Source of the DNA: JAJBWD01 sp041670885
Lineage (GTDB): Bacteria > Bacillota > Clostridia > Clostridiales > Clostridiaceae
Direction of reading: 5' to 3'
Assembly (NCBI GenBank): GCA_041670885.1
Contig: JBAXYJ010000083.1
Location: 1 to 11,218 of the forward strand
Length of the DNA: 11,218 nucleotides
Shown here: positions 1 through 5,563 of the stretch, piece after piece
Position numbering within the stretch: the stretch's first letter is position 1
Layout: every line of letters begins with the position of its first letter
The notes under the pieces: model-generated
Database searches by the model: none
Told to the model about the DNA's origin: nothing
Seen by the model: the letters and a program-made list of their open reading frames with translations, nothing else
Made by a program: the position numbers and the translations under genes

Positions 1-11
1 CTATAATTCTT

Positions 12-40
12 AGTATAATAGAGGATTTTATATAATTCAA
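12..40 (-). promoter_or_regulatory. Probable sigma-A promoter firing toward the left edge
   Basis: On the minus strand a -35 box TTGAAT (40-35) is separated by exactly 17 bases from a -10 box TATACT (17-12). This matches the sigma-A consensus at 4/6 and 5/6 positions with ideal spacing. The start site would be near position 5, so the transcript would run out of the window to the left. It would express the gene downstream of recG, which is not visible here. The -35/spacer region overlaps the left end of the first palindromic repeat. AT-rich DNA gives chance matches, so this is a good prediction, not a proven promoter. Confidence 0.5.
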
Positions 41-138
41 TGATTTCAAATTTATATTTCAAATTAGATCTTTAATTTAAAATGGTGAAGATTCATTATT
101 TTCAGATGAAAACAGCCGTCGGTAATTATATAATTCTC
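21..138. repeat. Palindromic repeat unit, copy 1 (degenerate)
   Basis: This is the first of two related units downstream of recG. Its right end is AATTATATAATTCTC (124-138). Its left end (21-37, GAGGATTTTATATAATT) is an imperfect inverted copy, with one substitution and two extra bases. The inside contains AAATTAGAT (61-69) and a small hairpin, AAAATG (79-84) with CATTATTTT (94-102), around the 9-nt loop GTGAAGATT (85-93). Copy 2 has the same parts in the same order, but copy 1 carries about 20 extra bases after its left end and its inner stem is eroded. There is no coding potential. It may be a MITE-like or other interspersed palindromic element; I cannot assign a named family. Confidence 0.6.
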
Positions 139-146
139 TTTAACTG

Positions 147-245
147 GAGAATTATATAATTTTAAATTAGATTTTTCAAATAAAAAAACGGAGAAGATTC
201 GTTATTTTTATTTGAAAACCAGCCAAATGTAATTATATAATTCTC
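147..245. repeat. Palindromic repeat unit, copy 2 (intact)
   Basis: This 99-bp unit has perfect 15-bp terminal inverted repeats: GAGAATTATATAATT (147-161) and AATTATATAATTCTC (231-245). An inner hairpin pairs 173-190 with 200-218 (18 bp with one bulged base) around the loop GAGAAGATT (191-199). The outer arms contain the perfect palindrome AATTATATAATT, which occurs three times in this region (124-135, 150-161, 231-242). The right arm of copy 1 and the left arm of copy 2 face each other across 8 bases, so 124-161 can form a 15-bp hairpin. The right end continues into the recG stop codon with sequence shared with copy 1. It could be a mobile miniature element, a structured RNA, or protein-binding sites. 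Confidence 0.65.
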
Positions 246-246
246 T

Positions 247-2265
247 TTAATTAAAGCAGATAAATTTTGAGCTGGATTTTATCTTGTTTGTTATTTCATT
301 TCTAAATATCTCAGCCTCATTTGCTTTACTTTCTAATATATCTCTGGCATCCTTGTTTGCTTCTTTAAAAAGCTCCATATCTTCATAAGGGTCCGCTATT
401 ATGAAACTTGCGTTTCCGCTTTGCCTGAAGCCGAATATTTCCCCGGTGCCTCTTATTCTAAGATCTTCTTCTGCTATTTTAAATCCATCACTGTAATTTT
501 TAAGTATTTCCAGTCTTTCTTTAATTTTATCATTTTTAATATCAGCTATCAGTATGCAGAAGGATTTCTCACTCCCTCTTCCAACTCTTCCTCTAAGCTG
601 GTGCAGCTGAGACAATCCAAATCTCTCTGCCCCTTCTATTATCATTAAACTTGCATTTTTAACATTTATGCCAACCTCAATTACAGTAGTTGATACTAAA
701 AGGTCTATCTCTCCTTTATTAAATTTAAGCATTATTTCATCTTTAGCCTTTGGATTCATACCTCCATAGAGTATCTGAATGTTTTTTATGGAATATTTGG
801 TTTTAATTATTTTATACAGCTCCTCCACAGACATACTGCCATTTTCATTTTCTTCAACCAGGGGGCAGACTGCATATACCTGTCTTCCTTTAGCTATTTC
901 CTTTTTAGCAAAGCTGTATACCCTGTCCCTTTCTTTACTATTTACATAAAAGGTATCTATTTTTATCCTGTTTGGAGGATTCTCATCAATAACAGATATA
1001 TCTAAGTCTCCAAACATATATAGTGACATGGTTCTTGGAATAGGAGTTGCAGTCATTACAAGCACATCAATATTTTTGCCCTTATTAATGAATTTATTTC
1101 TTTCTTTTACACCAAATCTATGCTGCTCATCTGTAATTACCAGTCCTAAATTACTAAATAAAACATCCTCTGTAAATAAGGCGTGAGTCCCTATAATTAA
1201 GTCTATTTCTCCATTTTTCAGTTTTTCCTTTAATAATAATTTATTTTTTTGTGATGTACTTCCTGTAAGAAGCTGAATTTTTATATTAAATGGAGATAAA
1301 AGCTTTAGAGCCTCATTATAATGCTGATTTGCAAGAATCTCAGTTGGTGCCATTAAAGCTGCCTGATATCCATTCTTTACCACATTAAACAGCGCTATAA
1401 GAGCCACAACTGTTTTACCGGAGCCTACATCTCCCTGAATAAGCCTGTTCATGGGAGAAGATGATTTTTCGTCAATTAAAATTTCTCTTATTACCCTGTT
1501 TTGAGCATTTGTAAGCTTATAGGGAAGAGAATTTTTTATAGAGTTAAGCTCCTTTGAAGGATTAAATGCTATACCTTCTCTATTCTCCTTTATGTATTTT
1601 CTTGATATCAATATCTTTAAGCTGTAAGTTAATAATTCCTGATATTTAAGCCTTTTTCTTGCTGTTTCTAAATTATCATGACTTTCTGGAGCATGAATTT
1701 CCTTAATTGCATTATCTAAAGATAAAAGAGAATTTTTGCTGATTAAATATTCAGGAAGATTATCCTTTATTATTATTTTAGATAAAAGCTGCTTTTCAAG
1801 ATTAATTATTAAATCATTAGATATACCTTTAGTAAGAGAATATATAGGTTTTATATTATTGTCTTCATTACATTTCCTGCTGGGATTAATTAAAATATTA
1901 TTTCCCTTAAAGCTGGCTACCTTACCTGTTAAGCTGCATACCTCTCCTATTTTATAAGAGTTTACAATATAGGGCATATTAAAAAATTTAACATTAAAGC
2001 TTCCATTTAGATTTTTTAGATTAATATTTATTATAGCTTTCCCATTTATCCTGATTGGCTTTGAAATAGATAGAACTTCTCCGCTTATGCTTGCAGTATC
2101 TCCGCTGTCTAATTCTTTTAAAGAATCAGTTTTTATAATAGTTTCGTAGTCTCTTGGGAAAAAAAACAGTAAATCAAGAAGTGATACTATTCCCATATTA
2201 TTCAGTTTTTCTTTTGTTTTTGGTCCTACTTTATTTAATGTATCTATACTTTGCTCCAGCAACAT
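247..2265 (-). CDS. recG: ATP-dependent DNA helicase RecG
   Basis: RecG is a double-strand DNA translocase that remodels stalled replication forks and Holliday junctions by branch migration. The 672-residue product has the usual family length. The N-terminal wedge/OB region (about 1-150) is followed by an SF2 helicase core: Walker A GDVGSGKT (278-285), DEQH box (379-382), TATPIPRT motif III (405-412) and QLRGRVGRG motif VI (556-564). The C-terminal RecG signature appears as GTGEIFGFRQSG near 606-617. I chose the ATG at 2265 because GGAGG lies 4 bases before it (2274-2270); a TTG seven codons upstream would place that ribosome binding site inside the gene. It is the last gene of the yloU-fakA unit but is separated from fakA by a small terminator, so part of the transcript probably stops before it. 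The stop codon lies in sequence shared with the neighbouring palindromic repeat. Confidence 0.97.
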   Translation of the reverse strand: MLLEQSIDTLNKVGPKTKEKLNNMGIVSLLDLLFFFPRDYETIIKTDSLKELDSGDTASISGEVLSISKPIRINGKAIININLKNLNGSFNVKFFNMPYIVNSYKIGEVCSLTGKVASFKGNNILINPSRKCNEDNNIKPIYSLTKGISNDLIINLEKQLLSKIIIKDNLPEYLISKNSLLSLDNAIKEIHAPESHDNLETARKRLKYQELLTYSLKILISRKYIKENREGIAFNPSKELNSIKNSLPYKLTNAQNRVIREILIDEKSSSPMNRLIQGDVGSGKTVVALIALFNVVKNGYQAALMAPTEILANQHYNEALKLLSPFNIKIQLLTGSTSQKNKLLLKEKLKNGEIDLIIGTHALFTEDVLFSNLGLVITDEQHRFGVKERNKFINKGKNIDVLVMTATPIPRTMSLYMFGDLDISVIDENPPNRIKIDTFYVNSKERDRVYSFAKKEIAKGRQVYAVCPLVEENENGSMSVEELYKIIKTKYSIKNIQILYGGMNPKAKDEIMLKFNKGEIDLLVSTTVIEVGINVKNASLMIIEGAERFGLSQLHQLRGRVGRGSEKSFCILIADIKNDKIKERLEILKNYSDGFKIAEEDLRIRGTGEIFGFRQSGNASFIIADPYEDMELFKEANKDARDILESKANEAEIFRNEITNKIKSSSKFICFN

Positions 2266-2284
2266 AAAACCTCCATAGTATAAC

Positions 2285-2304
2285 AAAAAAAGCCCTAAGG
2301 CTTT
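2285..2304 (-). terminator. Compact intrinsic terminator between fakA and recG
   Basis: Read on the minus strand, AAAGCC (2304-2299) and GGCTTT (2294-2289) form a 6-bp stem with a 4-nt loop. The downstream strand of the stem runs into seven T residues (2291-2285). It begins 2 bases after the fakA stop codon, and the recG ribosome binding site starts about 10 bases after the T-run. The stem is short, so it probably attenuates transcription into recG without blocking it. I see no separate recG promoter in the gap, although one could lie inside the 3' end of fakA. Confidence 0.7.
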
Positions 2305-2306
2305 CT

Positions 2307-3935
2307 TTATTCTACTGAAATAATGAAATAATACAAGGGCTGTTTTCCCTGATAGAAATGGACATCTATATCCTTATATTTATTTTCCATATCTTTCTTA
2401 AATTTATCTATTTTGTCTTCTTCTACATCTTCTCCATAGAATATGGTAATAAGCTCGCTGTCTTCATCTACCATGTTATCTAAGACTCCCTCACATACCT
2501 TATATATGTCCTCACCAACTTCAACGATGGATTTAGCTGACAAGCCTAAGATATTGCCTTCTTTTATTTCCTTGCCGTCTATCTCAGTGTCCCTTACTGC
2601 ATAGGTTACCTGTCCGGACTTAACGCCCTCTATTCCCTCTTCCATAGTCTCCAAATTCTCTTCTGGCGATGAATCCTCGTTAAATAAAGTCATTGCTGTA
2701 ATGCCTTGAGGTATAGTCTTTGTTGGAACAACTATAACATTCTTATCGGAAAGTTCAGCTGCTTGTGTGGCTGCCATTATTATGTTGCCATTATTAGGAA
2801 GAACTATAACATTGTCCGCAGCCAAAAGATTAATTTTATCTAAAATGTCATGAGTGCTTGGATTCATTGTCTGTCCGCCTTCAATTACGTAATCAACACC
2901 TAAATCCTCAAAAATGTTTTTAATTCCTTCACCCATGGCAACAGCTACTATGCCATATTTTTTCTTTTCAGCATTTGGTGCTTCCTGAAGTTTTATCTCG
3001 GCTTCATCAGTTAAAATATGTCTGTGCTGCTCTCTCATGTTGTCAATTTTTACTTTTGAAAGTTCTCCAATTGCCAGTGCTTTGCTTAAAACTTCACCCG
3101 GCTTATTTGTGTGGATATGAACCTTGATTACATCATCCAGACCTACAACTACCATTGAATCGCCATATTTTTCTAAAGTGTTTTTAAAGCTTTCTACATC
3201 AGGATTCGGAGTTTTTACAAAGAATTCTGTGCAGTAGCCAAATTTTATTTCCTGTTCTCCTAAATCTAAAATAGCATGCTTTTCTTTTTCAGCTTTTACT
3301 TCTTTAAACTTGGCATTTTGGATATTGTTTTCTAAAGCTTCCTGCATACCCCTTAATATTATAAGAAGTCCCATGCCGCCGGCATCAACTACATTTGCTT
3401 TTTTTAGCACAGGCAGCATCTCAGGAGTCTTGTCTAATACTTCTTTTGAGTAATCGCATATTTCCTTAAAAAGCTTTGTTATATCCTGCTCAGGAGAGGC
3501 CATGGCTTTATCTCCTGCTGCTCTTATTATGGTAAGTATTGTTCCTTCTGTAGGTCTCATAACTGCCTTATATGCTGAGTTTGCTCCCTCTTTAAAAGCA
3601 AGAGCCATTCCTTTTGCATCTATTTCGTTTTTGCCAATCAAAGCTTTTGATATTCCTCTGAAAATTTGAGATAGTATAACTCCGGAATTACCTCTGGCTC
3701 CCATAAGAGCTCCTCTGGCAACCTTTATTCCAATATCCCCAAGAGATTCATCAAAGGAGGCTGATATCTCGTCAACTGCTGACTTAAATGTCATTGACAT
3801 ATTTGTTCCAGTATCACCATCTGGTACTGGGAAAACATTAAGTGAGTTGACAAATTCCTTCTGCTCTTCTAATTTATTAGCAGCATTTACTATCATGTTA
3901 TAAAAAACTAGCCCATCTATTTTTGTAAATTCCAT
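2307..3935 (-). CDS. fakA: Fatty acid kinase catalytic subunit FakA (DhaL/DAK2 domain, YloV)
   Basis: FakA phosphorylates fatty acids held by FakB (DegV-family) proteins to acyl-phosphates, feeding exogenous fatty acids into phospholipid synthesis. The 542-residue length is typical. An N-terminal DhaL ATP-binding domain (about 1-200) carries the metal-binding PVPDGDTGTNM (36-46), ARGNSGVILSQ (80-90) and DAGGMG (184-189). A middle domain (about 230-310) has YCTEF (Cys235) and KVHIHTNKPG (His273, His275); the family's middle-domain zinc site uses one Cys and two His, and these are the likely equivalents. The C-terminal part (about 325-542) matches the FakB-interacting region. The ribosome binding site AGGAGG overlaps the stop codon of the upstream yloU gene, which lies 13 bases away, so translation is probably coupled. 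No fakB is in the window. Older annotations call this a dihydroxyacetone kinase-like protein, but it lacks a DhaK partner. Confidence 0.93.
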   Translation of the reverse strand: MEFTKIDGLVFYNMIVNAANKLEEQKEFVNSLNVFPVPDGDTGTNMSMTFKSAVDEISASFDESLGDIGIKVARGALMGARGNSGVILSQIFRGISKALIGKNEIDAKGMALAFKEGANSAYKAVMRPTEGTILTIIRAAGDKAMASPEQDITKLFKEICDYSKEVLDKTPEMLPVLKKANVVDAGGMGLLIILRGMQEALENNIQNAKFKEVKAEKEKHAILDLGEQEIKFGYCTEFFVKTPNPDVESFKNTLEKYGDSMVVVGLDDVIKVHIHTNKPGEVLSKALAIGELSKVKIDNMREQHRHILTDEAEIKLQEAPNAEKKKYGIVAVAMGEGIKNIFEDLGVDYVIEGGQTMNPSTHDILDKINLLAADNVIVLPNNGNIIMAATQAAELSDKNVIVVPTKTIPQGITAMTLFNEDSSPEENLETMEEGIEGVKSGQVTYAVRDTEIDGKEIKEGNILGLSAKSIVEVGEDIYKVCEGVLDNMVDEDSELITIFYGEDVEEDKIDKFKKDMENKYKDIDVHFYQGKQPLYYFIISVE

Positions 3936-3948
3936 TTATGTTACCCTC

Positions 3949-4299
3949 CTAGACTCTTACTCCTTGAACATTTACTGTTATTATTGATACCTTGAGTCCT
4001 GTCATATTTTCTAAATTATACTTTATCTTTTGAATAATATTGTTTGCAATCTCAGAAATCTTAGTCCCGTACTCAACTATAATGTAAAGTTCAATGGACA
4101 TTTCGTTGTCTTTAAACTTAATCTTTACTCCCTTGCTGAAGTTTTCACCCTTCATTAGCTCCCAGAGTCCATCAGTAGCATTTTTTTTTGCCATACCTAC
4201 AACGCCATAGCATTCCATAGTGGAAAGCCCAACAATATTGGCTAAAAAATCATCTGAATAATTTATATATCCTAAATCTATATTTACTAATCCTGCCAT
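3949..4299 (-). CDS. yloU: Asp23/Gls24 family envelope stress response protein (YloU)
   Basis: This 116-residue protein belongs to the Asp23 (DUF322) family, small cytoplasmic proteins tied in some Firmicutes to the membrane and to cell-envelope stress or lipid homeostasis. The family pattern is visible: a conserved GVVGMA segment (32-37) after the first helix, alternating hydrophobic strands through 55-75, and the closing VNVQGVRV (109-116). There is no signal peptide or membrane helix, so membrane contact would need a partner. The start is set by GGGAGGG seven bases before the ATG. It is the first gene of a unit with fakA, as in Bacillus, where yloU precedes yloV; the pairing suggests a job near fatty-acid or membrane metabolism, but its biochemical role is unknown. 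A run of nine A residues (minus strand, 4189-4181) encodes AKKN at 37-40 and is a possible slippage site. Confidence 0.9.
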   Translation of the reverse strand: MAGLVNIDLGYINYSDDFLANIVGLSTMECYGVVGMAKKNATDGLWELMKGENFSKGVKIKFKDNEMSIELYIIVEYGTKISEIANNIIQKIKYNLENMTGLKVSIITVNVQGVRV

Positions 4300-4319
4300 A
4301 TATACCCTCCCTATTAATT

Positions 4320-4351
4320 GTGTATATTCTGTTAATGAAGTTATTATACAC
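4320..4351 (-). promoter_or_regulatory. yloU-fakA promoter region with inverted repeat
   Basis: On the minus strand a consensus -10 box TATAAT (4348-4343) lies about 44 bases before the yloU ATG, giving a start site near 4336. No convincing -35 hexamer sits 16-18 bases upstream. GTGTATA (4320-4326) and TATACAC (4345-4351) form an inverted repeat centred near the predicted start site. It extends to about 11 bp per arm if one bulged base is allowed. One arm covers the -10 box. A weak -35 with an overlapping palindrome fits a regulated promoter, but no regulator can be named. Confidence 0.45.
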
Positions 4352-4399
4352 TAATTCTATATTAAATAAACCATTTATTCAAGTTTTTTTATAATTAAC

Positions 4400-4429
4400 T
4401 TGCAAGAAAGGTGTTAATTATGATAAACT
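4400..4429 (+). promoter_or_regulatory. rpmB promoter
   Basis: A -35 box TTGCAA (4400-4405) and a -10 box TAAACT (4424-4429) are 18 bases apart. The -10 is preceded by TGA, forming an extended -10 (TGnTAAACT). The start site would be near 4436, giving a leader of about 45 bases before the rpmB GTG. The element lies back to back with the yloU promoter in the divergent 182-bp gap. Confidence 0.55.
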
Positions 4430-4440
4430 AATTATGTTTG

Positions 4441-4476
4441 AATTGAGAAGATTTTATCTTCGCAATTAAGGAGGTG
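4441..4476 (+). promoter_or_regulatory. rpmB leader hairpin and ribosome binding site
   Basis: AATTGAGAAGAT (4441-4452) pairs with ATCTTCGCAATT (4456-4467) around a TTT loop. The result is a 5-bp and a 6-bp helix separated by a single A/G mismatch. The hairpin would start about five bases after the predicted transcription start. It ends directly against the strong ribosome binding site AAGGAGGTG (4468-4476), six bases before the GTG start. There is no U-run, so it is not a terminator. It could stabilise the mRNA 5' end, keep the ribosome binding site open, or bind a protein such as L28 itself. The function is inferred only from position. Confidence 0.5.
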
Positions 4477-4481
4477 TTTTT

Positions 4482-4673
4482 GTGTCAAGAGTTTGCGAAA
4501 TATGTAACAAGGGTGTTATTTCCGGAGTACAGTACAGTCACTCCCATCGTCAGTCAATGAGAAAATGGGCACCTAATCTAAAAAAAGTTAAGGCAGTAGT
4601 TGATGGGACACCAAAGACTATTCATGTTTGTACAAGATGCTTACGTTCAGGAAAAGTACAGCGTGCTGTATAA
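4482..4673 (+). CDS. rpmB: 50S ribosomal protein L28, zinc-ribbon (C+) type
   Basis: L28 is a small protein of the large ribosomal subunit. The 63-residue product is full length for clostridial L28 and opens with the characteristic RVCEICNKG. Two CxxC pairs, Cys5/Cys8 and Cys50/Cys53, form the zinc ribbon of the C+ paralogue; C- paralogues lacking these pairs are made in some bacteria under zinc limitation. The HSHRQSMRKWAPNLKKVK segment (20-37) is the conserved rRNA-binding part. Translation starts at GTG, supported by the strong ribosome binding site AAGGAGGTG six bases upstream. It is the only plus-strand gene, monocistronic, with its own promoter, a 5' hairpin and a strong terminator. In Bacillus rpmB likewise sits beside yloU. 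Confidence 0.97.
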   Translation: MSRVCEICNKGVISGVQYSHSHRQSMRKWAPNLKKVKAVVDGTPKTIHVCTRCLRSGKVQRAV

Positions 4674-4676
4674 AAT

Positions 4677-4718
4677 AAAAAATGCAGTTGATTAATCAAT
4701 TGCATTTTTTATTTTTTT
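4677..4718. terminator. Bidirectional terminator between rpmB and the minus-strand operon
   Basis: Positions 4677-4692 and 4695-4710 form a 16-bp stem with a 2-base loop (15 Watson-Crick pairs and one position that is G-U in the plus-strand RNA, A-C in the minus-strand RNA). In the plus direction the U-tract is nearly continuous (4705-4718, interrupted by one A). In the minus direction the stem ends in six T residues. It therefore ends rpmB from the left and the rsmB-thiN-small ORF operon from the right. The stop codon of the small minus-strand gene (4719-4717) lies within the plus-strand U-tract. Confidence 0.9.
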
Positions 4719-4869
4719 AACATTTTTCAATTAGATACCATCCTGCATATACTAAGGCGCCCCCAACTACAAGAAGCCAGCCCCAGATGGGAATAACTAT
4801 GCAGAGTATTATTACTGCACCTGCAATAATTAGTGAAGTTCCTAATTTCTTCTTATATTTGCTCTTCAT
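4717..4869 (-). CDS. Small membrane protein, 50 aa, unknown function
   Basis: A 51-codon frame starts at ATG 4869 and ends at TAA 4717. The protein opens with a basic head, MKSKYKKKLG (1-10). A long hydrophobic stretch (about 11-47) breaks at IPIWGW (26-31) and so reads as two closely spaced membrane helices or a hairpin, then ends YLIEKC. The clean basic-then-hydrophobic pattern, the glycine-rich second helix and the exact fit between the thiN 3' end and the terminator argue for a real gene. The ribosome binding site is weak (AGGCG, five bases before the ATG). It sits 61 bp after thiN and is probably the last gene of that operon. It occupies the place of spoVM in Bacillus, but it is twice as long and lacks the amphipathic KLPKFLGG-type helix, so it is not SpoVM. 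I do not recognise the family. Confidence 0.72.
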   Translation of the reverse strand: MKSKYKKKLGTSLIIAGAVIILCIVIPIWGWLLVVGGALVYAGWYLIEKC

Positions 4870-4890
4870 AAAAACGCCTATAAAATTGCT

Positions 4891-4914
4891 ATATTCTATT
4901 ATATGATAGAATAT
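4891..4914. other. Hairpin in the thiN to small-ORF gap
   Basis: ATATTCTAT (4891-4899) and ATAGAATAT (4906-4914) form a perfect 9-bp inverted repeat with a 6-base loop. It lies between the thiN stop codon and the small membrane-protein gene. It has no U-run on either strand, so it is unlikely to terminate well. On the minus strand it contains TATAAT (4903-4898), with only a weak TTGTAA 19 bases upstream. It could be an mRNA stabiliser or processing site, or part of a separate promoter for the small gene. It could also be a chance structure in AT-rich DNA. Confidence 0.4.
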
Positions 4915-4930
4915 GAATTCTGTTACAAAA

Positions 4931-5563
4931 TTAATCCCTGCTTTTAATAAATATTAATGGTCCTCCGGTAAATTTAATTTTTAAAGCGTCGCCATTAAAT
5001 TCATTTGATAAAATAAGAGAATCTCTCGGAAATAAATGATATTTATTAAGAGGATATTTACAGTTTTCCAGCGTTATTTCTTTTACATCTTCCCCCATGG
5101 AAAATATAGAAAAATAATCTCCATCAAATCCTTTTATTTCAGCTGGAGATTTAATTAAAAATATTTCATTATTGTCATCTGCTATTCTGCCTGAAATCCC
5201 TTTTTCATTTAATAAATAGAGAATATTTAAATTTGCCAGAAGATGATCAATCCTTCCCCCTGTGGCACCAAGAATTGTAATTTCTTCAGCGCCTCTTCGT
5301 GCAGCTTCAAAGGCGGAAAGCTCAGTATCTGAATAGTCCTTATGCTTTGGAAATTTTGTAAGTTCAACATTCCTTTTTAAATATTCATCTAATATTTCTT
5401 TTTCTATGGAGTCTAAGTCTCCCATTATTAAATCCGGCTTTATATTATACTTAAATAAAATATTGCATCCTGAGTCTGCAGCTATTATATAATATCCTTT
5501 TGAATATTTTTTCAGTAAATTATAAGAAGGAGGGCTGCCTCCTGATATTATAAGCGCCCTCAT
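4931..5563 (-). CDS. thiN: Thiamine pyrophosphokinase (thiamine diphosphokinase)
   Basis: ThiN transfers pyrophosphate from ATP to thiamine, giving thiamine diphosphate directly. The 210 residues match the family. Catalytic-domain motifs are visible: AADSG (28-32), GDLDS (48-52), the acidic KDYSDTE (75-81) and GATGGRIDH (99-107), which together bind Mg-ATP. The C-terminal strand-rich part (about 130-210) corresponds to the thiamine-binding domain. The start codon overlaps the rpe stop by one base (TAATG), so translation is likely coupled; the ribosome binding site is modest (GCAGG). ThDP is the cofactor of transketolase, which uses the product of the neighbouring rpe, so the two genes support the same branch of metabolism. 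No TPP riboswitch is visible. Confidence 0.95.
   Translation of the reverse strand: MRALIISGGSPPSYNLLKKYSKGYYIIAADSGCNILFKYNIKPDLIMGDLDSIEKEILDEYLKRNVELTKFPKHKDYSDTELSAFEAARRGAEEITILGATGGRIDHLLANLNILYLLNEKGISGRIADDNNEIFLIKSPAEIKGFDGDYFSIFSMGEDVKEITLENCKYPLNKYHLFPRDSLILSNEFNGDALKIKFTGGPLIFIKSRD

Noticed and set aside
1..246. CRISPR array or tandem-repeat array
   Set aside because: There are only two units, they are internally palindromic and unequal in length, and there are no uniform spacers or cas genes.
421..1957. Plus-strand open frames at 421-648 and 1736-1957
   Set aside because: They lie antisense inside recG, have no ribosome binding site or recognisable domain, and their composition is that of a reverse-strand shadow of an AT-rich gene.
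2266..2286. Upstream TTG start for recG
   Set aside because: It would put the GGAGG ribosome binding site inside the gene and start within the terminator T-run; the ATG at 2265 is better placed.
2307..3935. Dihydroxyacetone kinase DhaL subunit
   Set aside because: The length (542 aa), the middle and C-terminal domains and the yloU neighbour match FakA/YloV; DhaL is about 200 aa and is encoded with dhaK and dhaM.
4445..4453. GAGAAGATT shared by the rpmB leader hairpin and the repeat loop at 191-199
   Set aside because: It is nine bases of A/G-rich sequence. In the leader it is in a stem and in the repeat it is in a loop, with no similarity around it, so it is most likely chance.
4674..4930. 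spoVM, expected here by Bacillus gene order
   Set aside because: No frame on either strand encodes a 26-residue KLPKF-type amphipathic peptide; the only minus-strand candidate is the unrelated 50-aa membrane protein.
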